Source: Anopheles merus | Lineage: Eukaryota; Arthropoda; Insecta; Diptera; Culicidae | Assembly: GCF_017562075.2 (NCBI RefSeq) | Contig: NC_054083.1 | Span: 7,384,768-7,448,767 of the forward strand | Length of the DNA: 64,000 nt | Direction: 5' to 3' | In this document: piece after piece, positions 23,803 to 37,747 of the stretch | Position numbering within the stretch: the stretch's first letter is position 1 | Layout of the letters: every line of letters starts with the position of its first letter | Position numbers and translations under genes: made by a program | Notes under the pieces: model-generated | What the model was told of the DNA's origin: nothing | Database searches by the model: none | The model's input: the letters and a program-made list of their open reading frames with translations, nothing else

Positions 23803-24324
23803 CAGGGTTTCGAATCATATAAGGGAATAGTTCAATCACTTAGGGGAATGTTGCAAATCGGTAGGGGAATATTGCATGCAAGCTGTGGATGTTTGCAATC
23901 ACTTAGGGGAGTTTTGCGATCGATTAGGGGAATGTTGCAAGCGTACTGTGGAGCTGTCATCAGACTGTGGGTACCGCTGTAAATACCTTAAAATATTTTC
24001 GTCAATCTTACTAACTTATCATGTTTAATTATGGCTCTGCAGCAGGATTTATTTAGTTTATCATATGTACAGCAGAATCCCACACGAAAACAACTCCAAA
24101 CGATGTTTTATAAAAAAACATCATCGGTACCAATTCGTTGCTTTTTACATCGGCACCCACAGTCTGATGACAGCTCCACAGTACGATTGCAACATTCCCC
24201 TAATCGATTGCAAAACTCCCCTAAGTGATTGCAAACATCCACAGCTTGCTTGCAACATTCCCCTACCGATTTGCAACATTCCCCTAAGTGATTGAACTAT
24301 TCCCTTATATGATTCGAAACCCTG
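23803..24324. mobile_element. Near-palindromic TA-flanked MITE, copy 2 (522 bp, inverted)
   Basis: This has the same ends (CAGGGTTTCG...CGAAACCCTG), the same TA flanks and the same arms as the element at 23131. Its central segment is the reverse complement of that of copy 1, so the two lie in opposite orientation 153 bases apart. Each has its own TA duplication, which points to two insertions rather than one split element. Confidence 0.88.
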
Positions 24325-24326
24325 TA

Positions 24327-25207
24327 ATATTAGCTAGTTTCTGATATTTTCTAGTATCATTACATTCTCTTGGCAAACCATTCACTGCTAACAAGTGTTG
24401 ATGCCAGGTGTTAGATGCTGGCCGTATAAAAACTGCGAAGTAATTTGCTGCTGTCGTTTGGAACATCTGTAAATAAACCATGCAGATAGTTTAGCGCTAC
24501 GTTGAGCCGGAAGTCTGCTTTTGCCTACGTCAACGGGCGCACCTCAGAGGTGTGGTGGCGAATTTGTTGGCATCTTCTGTGAAGCCGCTTCTTTTTAAGT
24601 TTTTATGGAGTGGTTTACACTTTAAAATAATTGTTCCGATTAATTGCAAATGTTATTATTCTTGACAATGAACAGATCCCGATGTGTAGTTTGTTGTACG
24701 TGTTATTTTACAGCACGATCAATATTACGCACGGACACGTCACTGGCTAGAACGTAGAGCAAACGACACAGCACAGTAAGACGTGTTTGGAATGCATAGT
24801 TTTTCATTGTGGAGAATTGAGCGTAAATTAGACGTGGGGTACATTTTTTTCTATTAGTTGTCAGCGTGATTTGGCATCAACTCTTTTAGGGATATTAGAT
24901 CCAATCCGTAGATTCGTCCATGTAGCTACTGGGGATGATCGCTGAATCGACAGGAATTACGCGAGGGTGGGATATTGAGGGTAAGTGGCTCGTGGTGCGG
25001 TTTTTTGCGCGTTCATGCGGGGTTTATTTTAGCTCGCTCAGGTCTAGAGACGGTGATGGGTAATTTTGGCTGACGCAAACGGTCCCATGGTGTAGCGTAA
25101 TTGAAGTGAAGTACTTACCTCACGGGTATTCCACTGAAAGATGGTTAAGAAAGCCTTGAGATTGTAGACCTCGAAGATTTTCCTCCGTTTCGCTATCTGT
25201 TTCTCTT

Positions 25208-25268
<61 letters not shown>

Positions 25269-28200
25269 CTCTCTCTTGACGCTTCTCCGGATGGAGGTCA
25301 GTTGCAGAAAATCTGAAGCCAACTTGTATTATTGCGCAAATCCGTTCAAAATGGCTTTCTTCGGGTTGGTTGTGGGCTCGAAGACCCACTCAAGAGTTAT
25401 TTTGTGGAATGTTAAAACTTGAACCCTAATAAGGGTATCTACTGACGTACACAATAGTTGTAGCACAGAAATTGGTAGCATATTTAGAGTGCGGAGAAGT
25501 TTAGCAAGAGTACAAAATAACGCGCGATTTTACGGTGTGATCTTGCGTGCCTGCTTCAAGTGGCAAATCGTTGAGTTGTCTTTGTCCTTTTACTGGTGTG
25601 CCGGTGGCAGCGGGTTTTGGTGACATACCTTACCCATATACATAAAAGATACAACTGCCAGTTTAACTGAATCTATGGACTTCAAATGCGGAAGTAATCT
25701 CTAGACCATACCGGTTCGAGTTCGCTTTGAGATGCTACGTAGCGGTTTATCACTTCCGGACTCGGAACAACAGAACGGTATGTTTATGTTGTGAATCTGA
25801 ATGATCGGTTATCCGGCATACTTGCCTGGTTGATGTAGATACGTTGCAGCTTCCAGGGGACATTGCTCAATTTGCTTGGTATATCAAATAAACTGACGAA
25901 GTCAGGTGATCTTGACTTGATCTTCATTTCGATCGTTGACCCAAGAACAATTTTGGGCAGAGATGAAGGTCTCCGTAGACGCATCGTACTTCCGCAAAGC
26001 GTGGATGGTTTTAAGCTGTAATTTACTTTGATTTTGCAGTTGAATAGAAGGATGGAAAACTGATTGTGATTTCTATAATGTGAAGAATAAACAAGTATGA
26101 TAAGAAGGGAGTATTAATGTCCAGTTTGAGCTTTAATGGGACCTGTTTCATTTCCGAGTATTCGGTATCGCTGAGCTTTACTATCTTAGTATCGTTTACT
26201 GGTTTTAGCGTATCAATGCAAATTATTTTTTTTCGTGTATAGGGATCGAATGATCGCTTGCTAATTTGTTATTCGCTTTTGAATGTTTTCGAATAAGATT
26301 CGCTTTCCCCCTCTCCCTCATCCCCTAAATCCCCTAAAAAGAATCTAGAAATGTGTGTTTCAATGCTATCTTAGCACAGTGGGGAATCTTCAGCATTTGC
26401 TTTGGCACATTGCTCAAATACTCCAGTCCAAAGTTCAGCATCTATTGCTTTCGCCAAATAAGCGCAAAGCTTTTGTCTGCAGGCCATTTGGCCCGATACG
26501 CATTCGAGAAGCTTCCACCATCATCGTGAATCGGATTGCATGCGGATTGGCTGCGGCGTGTATTTACAGCAGTCGATGAGCGTTCGCGATCGCACACGAA
26601 TACATTCATCCACTGTCAGCGGAGTGTGATTTCGTGGCGTTGTTTTTCTGGGCGTCCTTGGACCGCGCCGATAGATAGATACTTCATCGCCTTTCCGCGT
26701 CGATTTGATGGCTTGCATTGTTTTTCTGTCGGAGACGGGCTTTCCCAAGGCACGAATCTCGTTCACTGTGACGTCATTTTATGTCTGAACAATCGCGCAT
26801 AAGACATTGCTCCAAACGAACGAAAACATTGCAGAGGGATCGTCAACGGTATGTTGTTAGTTTTGGCACACTCATGTTTTGCGTGGTGGTTAGTTGTTAC
26901 GATCAAAAGTTGGACGGGTTTTCCGACGATGAATGGTAAATACATGACGCACAAAAAGAAATTTAGAATGTTGTTTTTGTTTTGATAGAAATGATCGTAT
27001 AATGGCGCACTTTAGTGTTGGTACGTTTTAGCTTCAATTTGCGTTCTTACGTCGTGAATTTAGGGACCATGATAGGAAAAGATTTCACGAGCATGACGCT
27101 TGTATTTTTATTTTTTAAAAATCCAGGAAGTATAAACACTGAGTGGCCCACACGACACTGTTTTTCGCAAAAACCATCTCCGTTGATGGCAAAGACTCAT
27201 AGAATGCCGTGTGACATCAATTAGAGCTTGTTTTAATTTAAATTTGCTCAGTTTTTGTCCTTTCATATTGAGGTAATTGTACAATGTTAGTTGCCCTGTG
27301 GAAGGTCAGCCGCACGCAGGTCCATGAATTAGTGTTAATTTCTTTATCTTGAACGATGGGCAGATAAAAGCTTGTGTGACGTTAATGTTTTAAGTGCAAG
27401 TGCTGATCATGGAAGGTCAATCGGGTATATTAAAAAGGGGCACAAAAAGATAGACCTCCTAATTACACATGGGCGTTTAGTTAGTTTGTAGCTAAAAGGT
27501 TGTGTTCGCTTCGCGGCATAGAAAATAAAATTTTAAGTAAAGTAAGTAAGATAATCAAAGGTACAATTATAGAATTTCATGTTATTATTTTTAATGGATT
27601 AGATTCATGTTTGTGAATTAGTAGAAGGCATCAACAAATTGGTAAATAAACCCTTGGTAAATAAAACGTTGGAAAAGTTGCATAAAGCTCACCGATGTAT
27701 GCAACCGTCGATTGTAAATGTACAACATGGAAGATGGAAGGCATGGAAACAAGCAGCACATGTAATTGTGTAGGAAGAATACCAATAATAATATTTATTC
27801 CCAGTCTAATCAATCGTCGGATGGGAAAACGTCACACTGGTCGTCATAGCGTGATAATTTCGTGGTTTACCGTTGCCGTGGGCAAGCAGAGACTTTGCGC
27901 CATTTCGTCATCAAAGAGATGCCATGCGATGATGACTTTTGATTTCTCGTATATTTGTTTGCTGTACCGCAGTGTAGATGTGTGTGTGTTGTTTGGGGGT
28001 GTGTTATTCGTTCAACTTCAAAGATCGGGAAGGGAGCTGAGAAGGTCAGCGTGGTTCGCAGGATGCAAGGTACGTGCTGGTGAGCTAATCAGCGTTCATG
28101 TTCGCAGGGGGGCTTTGTGTTGTTTGTTTGCCTGACAATGTGCAATTTCTGGTGACCCGGTTTGCTTGGCTTTTAACTATCGGAAGACTAGTCAAGATAA

Positions 28201-30890
28201 GAACACAGAGCCCACGTAGGCTGGGTCGGGAACGAGGCCTCCGTTTTCGTATGCGTTAGTAACATTTCCTTCATCGTTTGTTTTCGTTGCGTTGTTAAGT
28301 CGGATGTTTATTTTGTTTAGTTGCGATCTTCAACAATTCGACCCCACGTGAGCCCAGCCTGTCAACAAAGAGGTTAATGGTCGTCAAACGCGTGCGGGGC
28401 ATCGCTGAGATGGTGTGTTTCGCGAAAGTTGCACGCTCAAGATTGATGGCCTCATCGCAATCGATCGGTTAGATTGCATCAGATTAAAGCTTCTGGCTTA
28501 TGTATTGGATCGTCTGGCATACGTAGAAATATCAACGGACAGTGGTAACAGTGCAATTAATGATGTCAAGGAATTTATGAACACCTGGCGAAGATAGATG
28601 TTGGTCTATATTTAAGCGAGACTTAAAAGTTTGAGTGCTGCGTGATAAGTAATCTTTAATTGTCGATGTCGGATGTCGTTCGTGGCACACAATCACCTTA
28701 GCAATTTCAGATGTCTGGGACCATTGTTTCAATTTGACCGCACACTGGAACGATCTACAGATTTAAGTTAATCTTATAAAGAGGTACTTAATGCTGAAAT
28801 CTAGCAATGGCCAGGAGTGTCATTTGACGTCAATAGATTGTTTTTGTTTCCACAGCTATAAATTAGAACAAAAAATTACGAGAGTATTCAAGCAATCGAT
28901 TTTGGTGTTGATATTTTTATTAAGCTCGTCCAAACCGACCACTGCTAAATCATTTAGTCATGGATAATTACTAACAGCACAATTGACTCCCATCAGCGGA
29001 TTGTATAGAGAAATAATGAGGTATATTTTGTGGTGAGAAGTTGTATGCACTTGTACCGGCTCTTGGAAGTAGCGTGCCATAGCTTGCAGGATCGTTTGAA
29101 GATCGCCTGAAGAGTAATTGTGATGTGTGTCCAGATGATGCTAAAGAGATGACGTCAAAGACTGGTAAATTTTGCTTCAGATCGCGAAAGTTGCTCCTAA
29201 GCGGAAGATTGAAAACCCGTGGGCTTTTTTGCGCTTTATCCTTTATGACAAATCATTTAGCAACGCACTGTAAATGATCGTGGGTCATAGTATTTGATCA
29301 GCTGCAAGAAGGTGAGTAAGTAAAACAGTTGAGGCGTATTGCCATGTTTCACAGCATAATGTAAATTGACAGGTACGCGGTATCCAGAATACTATCATAC
29401 TGTACATCACCTATCGTAGATGATCATTTACATTTAAGAATTGTATCATATACCGTTGCATAATTTTATCTTTGCTATTTATGAACTTCTTTCTTGACTA
29501 CTGCAATCAAATGTCTTTCACGTTCTGTCCTATTTTTGATTAATCGACTCTGCATGTATTAATTTTAAGTTTTGATGTAGATCTCAAACCTGATGAATGA
29601 AACAATAAAAATAAAAACTGTAATAATATTGTTTGGTTCATTTTTTTTTGCTAAAACTGTAAATGAACATTCAATCATTTCTCGAATAAGTTTTCGGCAA
29701 TGGTTTTATTAATCTTTTGTTGCATCATTCGCATCCTTCGTATTCGGCGAATTGTTTGCGATAAATCTGTATGTGCATTCCCATTAGCAATGCAATGTGC
29801 AAGTAACTTACGGTGACACATCGCATACGCAACTGGAATACACTATATCAGAGATAACGCTCACACACGAGCTTTTGTTGTTGCTGGAAGACCAGTTTGC
29901 TGTAATGCGTATGTTTTAGGGCGTGTCGGCTGAGCTGAGGTCTAAAGCAAAAGCATCCACCGCCGCACGATCGGTCAAGGTTGTTTGCTGACGAGCTTAG
30001 CGTTTTTGAAAGGGTGCTTTCGTTACAAAATCATCGCGGTCAACGCACACTGATATGGTGTGATGAAACGAAAGTGAAGACGCGGCGAGCTTTTGCGCAG
30101 TATGGGACCAGTTACGATTGGTCAACGGTTGTCGAATCGTACGACCAGTGGTGTGATCGATAGATCATTGTTCAGGGAAGTCGCAGATGCGTGTTTTTCA
30201 TTATTCGAGTAAGGAATCCATAACGCAAGTGTAATCTATGATTCGATAAAGAGTGGTGATATAGTAAAACAGAATTGAGTGAGAAAGTCTGTGACGTGCG
30301 CCGTACCTGTTCAAACAGTTCTTATCGTGTTTCGTAGCATTTATAGGATGCCTTTGAATGCCTGTACTCAATATAGATGTGGTTATTTAATTAATACTTT
30401 GTCGGCCGCACGATTCGCACTCGTTTCTTCGCCAGGCGCCGAAGCTATTGTTGTAAAAACTGCGCGGTTCGTCAGGATGTTCTCCTTTTCTATTCTGGTC
30501 TGAGTAATTTGGGCAGGATTTAGCTGTAAAAGTACATTTACTATAGGAATGCCGTGAAATAATGAAAAACGCACAATACAATAACCTACGCGAAGCGAAT
30601 AACTGCATCACACCATATTGGTGTGTTCGATTGTCAACCAATATATTTTTGATCGCTCCACCGTGGTGTGCGCAGTCGTCGAAGTGTTAAAATATCATAT
30701 TCAGCACTTGCTCAGTGGCAGATCAAACGGTGGGCGGACTAGGTCACCTGGGCCGCGTCGGTTTGGGTACCCCGTTGATCGGTAGTCTATAGTATCTAGT
30801 ATGTATTGACAGGGTATTAGCGACAAGGGACACTGAAACCCTGGACGGTGGACGTTGGGACCCCAAGTCTGCCGAACCATTTGCATCACC
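24327..30890. other. Intergenic, no supported gene
   Basis: The stretch contains a long CT array (25212-25266) and many ORFs of 60-146 codons without motifs. The longest is 27695-28135 plus, Cys-rich in part, but with no signal peptide, no repeat pattern and no conserved motif I know. The 26.5-28.5 kb segment is less AT-rich than the rest. Confidence 0.5.
25212..25266. repeat. CT/GA dinucleotide microsatellite
   Basis: About 27 uninterrupted CT units. In insects, GA repeats can bind GAGA-type factors, so a chromatin role is possible but unproven here. The overlapping Arg/Glu-repeat ORF is an artefact of the repeat. Confidence 0.95.
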
Positions 30891-30895
30891 TCATA

Positions 30896-30917
30896 CCCCC
30901 CCCCCCCCCCCCCCCCC
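30896..30917. repeat. Poly-C tract
   Basis: An uninterrupted run of about 22 C between CATA and GTCCG. It is prone to length errors and could form G-quadruplex or i-motif structures. No gene context. Confidence 0.9.
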
Positions 30918-33900
30918 GTCCGCAATACAATTTAAGTTCGCTGTTCAATCACATTACAGGTCTAATCTAACGTAATAGAGTTCTTATTACAAATATTGGA
31001 CATTGAACAATGCTTTCCAAGGTCGCCATCAAATACTAATGTAATAATGTATTAGATGTAAATCAGTCATCTGTCTAGTGCTTCCTGGAAGGAATATGGA
31101 TCGAGGCCAAAAAATGCCGGCGCGACAATTTAATATTCACGTGAAGTTGTCGGTATGCTGCTTTCTGTTTGGAAATTCACAGAGCATACCGAGAGCGTCA
31201 AAAGTGGAAAAAGAAACTATTCCATGTATGGTTGTATTTCCGGTTTTGGCATCTACCAAACGATAAAGACAGCGGCGATCATGCACGGGCATCTTCTCGA
31301 ACATTGAGAATTGATTAATTTGCATTATTCATTGAGAGTGAACATGCGACTGGCAATATCATCCGCTGTTGCGTTTAAGTGTTGCCATCCCAGGCTCTCA
31401 ATTGATGTGCGTCATCTGTCGTTTTATGGGCTGGTGCAGTTTATTCAAGATAGCCTAATGGGGGGGACTATCTATGTATTGAGGGTGGAAGTTGTTTGAC
31501 TAGACTAGACAATCTGCTGCGGGAATGAATCGTCCATTGAGGCAAGATCGATTTTTGTACCAACTGTCTGTTTTTATAACGATTTTAACAATACCGATTT
31601 TCAGGCAAAATATAAGTGTCATCACCTTGAATCAATTGTAGCACATGGTACTGACGAGTTCTTGGAGTGCTGTAACAACATGAACGTTTGTATCGTACTA
31701 TACAAAGAGAGAAGCAATCAACCATCTCGACAATGAACTTGGATTCGAAGGTTGGACGTAAAGAGTCTGTTTGGGGCAACGGTTATTTGGCCACCGAATT
31801 TCTAGACTATGATTTCCCCTCCCTTGCATAGCAGGTTGGCCTCGTGATAATTAGCTTCCATTGGAATGCTTGCAAGCGTGAAAGGTTTAGCTGTCAGGTC
31901 GATGAGAAGGTCGCGTGATCAAAGCCGTTTCTAGCGTGAATGATCAAATTTAATGATCTTCTAATGTACCCAATACTTTTTTGCTAATGCTTCAGCGGGG
32001 GACACTATGATGAGACCCAGCCGAATGTATTCGTTGTAAAACAACAATGCGCTTTTCGAATTCCGAATGAGGCTAGTAGCGGGCACTCGATGCATCACTA
32101 TTACTACGGCTTTATCGAAACTGTTACAATCTGGCATGAAAAACCGGAGGCTGGTTCAACGATGCAGTGCACATATCTCATGTATCGGTGTTGATGGTGG
32201 GCTTTTAGCAACTGGCCTAGTGGGCTGGGTCCGGTTTTAATCTCACATTCGGTGTTGACCGAAGGACTTCCAGCGGCAGCACCCTTCAACATAGGTATAG
32301 GTTATGTTTCATGTTTTCTTCAGAGTTGTTTGAAGTTTCTGATCAAGGTGGATCGGATGGTTTACTATAGCACCTGAAAGCAAGCATACGCCTTTAAGGT
32401 ATTATTCGAGGTCCTTTCGAAGGTATACGTGATGTTTGTCGCATGTTTCGGGATTACTTCGAAGATATCACGGAGACTTGTGCTTGATTTGTCTACGAGA
32501 ACTATTTATGAGAAGAATGATCATTTATGCTTTGTTAACTGTTATGAGCAGAATGATCATTTCAGCAGTTTTGTTGTCTGTCATTTTTACAAATCAGTAT
32601 AGTACGAGATATTCTAAAGGCGTTCCAAAGTGCATTTTCAAATTGATTGGAAATAAATATCGAGAATTCGATTCATTCAGTTAATGTTTGTAGCAATGTC
32701 TAAGCAACTCTTGAATTATTGAAATTGATATTGAAATTGGAAAAGAGCTTGTCCCTTAATTAGGTTTATTTTTGTGATGGATTAAGATTAATTATCGCTT
32801 AGTTTCAAAATAGTTTCATATACAAATTTAAGCTACCGGTTAATAGTTTTTGCTACCGGTGCTTTATTTTGTTCGTGTTGACTGTGACTTCACTTCCGTC
32901 TAGGGTTTATCTATTTTGGGTTACAAGTTAGCATCGTCAACTGTATCGAAATAGAGTGGGGCGGAAATGCTAAGAAAAAAATTCGTCCGCGTGTATTTCA
33001 AAGATCAATGGAGGAGAGCCACTAAAACGGCAAACTTTGCGAGATGTTCAGAAACACATATTAGCCAGCTATTGGTAAATACGCATAGAACCGGTAAATC
33101 TACCCCGTAAAGTCCTAATATAGCATAAGTACGGTATGGTCAAGTTGTGGTGGTCTATTTGCTATTCCATTTTCCAATTTCTATGTCAACACAATAATGT
33201 TGACGAAAAATAGTGTGAGATATAGCTTACGCAATTTTGTTCGATAATCGTTTCAAGTGTCCCAAGAGTGCGCGGATCAAACGTATTGAATGGATATATT
33301 GTAAGTTGATTTAGTAATTTGATTACACACCAATCATTACAAACCATTAGATTAGACAAAACAGCAGCCGATGTCAATCATAAAGGTTTGTACAATAAAC
33401 GTGTTTGGTGCACGAGTCCGGAAAATGTTTGCATGATTAGAGAGAATTATTGATAAGGGGCACACACCATTCGGGATCCAACGTGTATGCATGCAATCAT
33501 GATGCACCTGGGTTCTTTCGTATGATTTCGTTTATTCGATATTGCTATGGGATGCAAAACGTTCAGTATTGTGGTTTTTTTTGTTAACCAAGGTCTCTAA
33601 GCCACGTGCATAATTTAATAATTATCTTTTAAATGTATAAATGCTTGGGATTAGGCAGAATGACATGACAAGAAACCAGTACAAAGATGTGCTTGTAGCG
33701 TAGACAGTTAGGCGAGATAATCGGCGAATGCAGATACTCTTCCCTGTGCAGTTGCTTTATGGGTTTTGCGATTGCCTTACACCTGTTACCATGCTGGACA
33801 TGGGGATTTAGGGTGAGTCGCTTATTCGCTTTTCTTATCAATAAACCGTTGGCAACTAGAGAGGGCCGTACCGATAGAAAGGCTGCACGAGCTGTGCTGG

Positions 33901-36576
33901 CAAGACTACCCTTTGTTCAGGGCAACCAATGTAAGCTTTCCAAATAAATAACAAAATCCGTAACCCACCAGGAATCAGCTGTTCGATGAGAATGGCAACA
34001 GACTATGATGTTGCCACCCGTGAAGGAAAGTCCTACTTGATATTGTTTACAAGTGGAAAGTATTAGCACAAATTGGACTTTACCAGATACAAAGAGTACT
34101 TCAGAATATAAAATTAAAAAAAAATCGCATCAATTGTATGGGTTTTTATTTTTATGTTTTAAATTGTGAAGGAAAATATAACCATATTATTAGCTTATTA
34201 TTTACCTCCCGTGTTCCATCACACATTTTCTGTTTGCTGAACTGTCGCTATACATAACAAGAAAGACAGCACAAGAAGATAAACTCGCCAAATCCTGTTT
34301 TTAGTAGCTTCTCGTTGAGTTGACCATTTTTACCGTCTAACCGGCTTTGATAAAGATTCGAGAAAAGTTGCGCGATGATGCGACCACCTGCAGGAGTATC
34401 TATTTTAGTCGAATGGAATTCAATAAACAAAAGAGCAATAGTCAGGCTACAAGCAACTATTTAAATCGTTGACGATGGAAGTTGGTGTAGCAATCCTGTT
34501 TTAAAACAATCGTAAAAGATAAAACATTTGTTTATTTTTGAACTTGAATTAAAATTGAATTCGAATGAATTTTCGTTTGAAAAGATCAAATTTAATATAA
34601 AGAAACTGCAGTTCAGAATGAAAAAGGAAACAAAATAAAATTGCATCCAATTTGCATTTTGTAAATTTGATAATATTTTAACAAACTGCCTGTATGATGG
34701 TATTAGTAAAAGTGGCTCGTCACGTAGGTCTTGTTGTCGTGACCGTAGGTTTTTATTTATTTAACATTTGCTCAAAAATTATCATTCCCTGAGATTCTGA
34801 GTTCAAGAAACGCTCAATAGGCGTCTACTATTAGAATTGTTAGCACTAAACATATATATTTTTTATGTTACCAAAGTTGCTTATTGTAAGTAGAATTTAC
34901 ACTGCTGATAAAACTGTGTTACAAAAGGAATTGTCTGCACTGGCAATGCCCATGGGCTGCTCGTGATCATGTGCGAAATCCGGTTTCAAACACCGAATCC
35001 GTTTGTGACATCATTGAGTCGTAAGGCATAAGTTTGTCACATATAAAATGGTATTGTGTTCTTGGGAAGTTGTAGATTATTCTGGAAAAAATCAAGACGT
35101 CCAAAGCGAGGGATACAAGATTTCGATATCTTAAAGATCAAATCTGAGGAGAAATGTACGAGATTGGGGGAAAATTGTAAAATCTCATCTATTGCTTTAT
35201 TTCGGGAAAATTTGCCATCAAGCTAGGTTTGATTTTATGTTGAATTCAAATAGTTTTTAGTAAGAAAAAATGAAGAATGCAAACTTGTTTATCGATTACT
35301 ATTGAGCTTTTCAAATATATAATACTGAAATAAAGAAAATGTGTGGCATCATCAGAGTATAGCAGCTAGTAAAACTAAATGTTTCTCGGGTAGTTGAATA
35401 GTCTTTTTTTTATTAAATACATGGTGTGGATGACTTTATTTGTGTAATGTAGCGCACGAACGCCATTGTATACGATCATGAAATGAGTACAGTTACAATG
35501 TAAACGATGTACGTTAGCTTTTAAGGTTTCATTGTTGCGGTTTTAGGAGTTTCTTTGTCTGTGTGATTTGTTTCCTTATTGCCCCATTTATTTTTTTGTA
35601 TCGGGGATGAGTAACATATTACACTATGCTTTTGTATCAGGATTTAATTAGTTTTGGTAAGGATTCGCAGCCCCTCATTGGACAGCTATCATTTTGTAGC
35701 TTTTGCTTGATGACATCATTTGTTTTTTGTTTCGGTTTTAGTATCGCACTTCAATGTTGCTAACTTGTTACGACTGCAAGGGAAGTCCTGGAAAAGCACT
35801 AGCGTTTTCGATTGGTTGTTGTTGTGAGTGTTTTTTGCTTATTTTATACAATTAATGTAATAACAATACGCTTGTTCTCGAGTGTATAATTAATTAGTAC
35901 GAATAAATGCGCTTAATTGCGTATGCCCTGGTTGTTCCTAGTTTTGTGTTCTAATGCACCACATAATTTATCATTGATTCGTCACATGCCATTTCATTTT
36001 TGGTAATAAATAGTGTTACGAAATCTATAGTTATTATTTGTATGCCATGGCATTATACTGTATTATACAAACTTATACAACTATGTAAAGAACGTCCGAT
36101 GTCTTTTATTAATCAAATCTTGCACTGTTTGCATGACTTATATAGCAATAAATAGTTTTGTGATTTTAGATATTAATAGCAGCGTAATGGAAAGGCATTT
36201 CCGGTTATGCAAATAAGCACATAAGCTCGCATTGCTTGGTCCTTCAAATTGGGGTTGCAGTTATTTTGGAATGATCGCTAATGGCATCAGAAAAATTGTT
36301 AGAATAAATTTTAAACAAAGAATAATTTTGCAACGTTATTGCAGCTAATGCACAAGTCTGTATTACAAGGCAACGTTACTTGTAAATTCATTTTGAATGC
36401 AGACAAAATGTGTGTTATAATTACTTTAATTAAAACTCTAAAAGAGTTTTATCTAAACGATGAAATATTAAAAGACAAAAGGAAAAAAGCGTTGGTCAAA
36501 GGAAGATTATTTCTAAAATGTCTACCAACACCACTAAACAATATTAAGTATTAACATAGAATGCTTGTTTTTCGAT
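30918..36576. other. Intergenic, no supported gene
   Basis: AT-rich DNA without a recognisable coding region. TTTATT words on the plus strand at about 35587 and 36105 could be minus-strand poly(A) signals for the downstream end of the large minus-strand gene, but none is clearly favoured. Confidence 0.5.
36105..36110 (-). terminator. Possible poly(A) signal of the large minus-strand gene
   Basis: Read on the minus strand this is AATAAA, about 1.5 kb past the stop codon. A TTGTATAAGTTTGTAT tract follows downstream. Other signals nearer or further are possible. Confidence 0.25.
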
Positions 36577-36665
36577 CAGGGGTCTCCAAACTCCCCACAG
36601 CGCAGACCGCGTTGCTTCAAACTAAAGGACTGCTTTTGGGTCTCGCGCCATAGTTTGGGGTCCTT
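36577..36665. mobile_element. Degenerate hAT-like MITE fragment
   Basis: It starts CAGGGGTCTCCAAACT, the same terminal repeat as the element at 7025. About 75 bases later comes AGTTTGGGGTCC, a plausible decayed right end. No convincing 8-bp duplication is seen. It is probably an internally deleted relative of the 7025 element. Confidence 0.55.
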
Positions 36666-37646
36666 TTGTGTTAGATTAAATATGGAATGGATAACAAAAT
36701 GGAACCTACAATCAATTGGTTCATTGAGCTAAATAATCATTGACTCGTTATCTAAAAAATGGTAATAAAATCTAAAATCACAAAACTAGATATTCACTAT
36801 AGGTCGGATTTTATCGAAAATATGTAAACATAATTTAATGGTAAGATAATAAAAAACAAAAGAATTTGTAAAACAAATCCATTTGAATGTCTTTTCAACA
36901 CTACGCATTACTTACAGATGAAAAAATAAAATAGTTACTTATACATAACAAAATCACTCAGGAATGTTATTGTGGTTTGATGTACTATTCTAATCTTAAC
37001 AACATAACCCACAGCAATGAAAAATAACTTACCCCGCCTGGAATCTAACTGGATAACTGTGTTAATTGCATTCATAATAATAAATGCTACTTTTCTATAA
37101 ACTAATATCGCATCGTCATTTTCGAGGATACCATTGAAATGTAATGTAGTAAGGTAAGATAACTAGTAGTTGGTAATTACTAAGGTAATGTCGAATAAGG
37201 GTGGCTTTTTATCCTAAGGATAATATCTAGAGGTCGAGATTATGTTTCCTGCGTAGAGTTGGTTGACTTATTGGCGCATTGAAACAACACTGCTACAACC
37301 TAATGGATGGATGGATGGATATCGTAATTCTAAAGTAGAATAGTCTTTTGAAGTTTTAGTATGGTAGATTTTTGCTACAATCTAATAGAAACGAAATTTC
37401 GCCAATTTAGGGTTTCACTACAAAACATTCCAAAATTTTCTACTTACTAACGAAGTTACTAAAGAATTAATAAAAACGACACTGAGCCGCTCATACCGGA
37501 ACTTTGCTCGATTGTATGTATATTTTGTATTAGTTCGAGCAGTTTAGCGAAGACACAGTTCGTACAACATAACGCTCGCTAGATGACGCAGTAAAACGGA
37601 GCGTAGAGATACGGTGACTGACCACTAGATGTCGCTTGCAGTTGTT
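36666..37646 (-). other. Probable 3' UTR / downstream flank of the large minus-strand gene
   Basis: AT-rich non-coding DNA following the minus-strand stop codon at 37647. A small GGAT repeat lies near 37305-37320. No separate gene is seen. Confidence 0.45.
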
Positions 37647-37747
37647 TTATTTTTCTGATTTGTTAAGCTCGTGCAACTCCACACTTTGGTCTTCGAGGCT
37701 GCGTTTTATTTCAGCTAATGCATCGATGAGAAGTTGTTGTTTTGCAT
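37647..37747 (-). CDS. Adaptor-like gene, coding exon 9 (C-terminus)
   Basis: Acceptor TTACTTACAG, then 32 codons and TAA at 37649-37647. It encodes an amphipathic helix (LLIDALAEIKRSLEDQSVEL) that probably extends the helix begun at the end of exon 8, a possible coiled-coil. It was too short to stand out as an ORF; the phase agrees with exon 8. Confidence 0.88.

Noticed and set aside
25120..25389. Arg/Glu-repeat protein
   Set aside because: The ORF is created by the CT/GA microsatellite and has no other coding character.
27695..28135. 146-codon ORF with several cysteines as a small secreted protein
   Set aside because: No signal peptide at the start, no regular cysteine spacing and no conserved motif.
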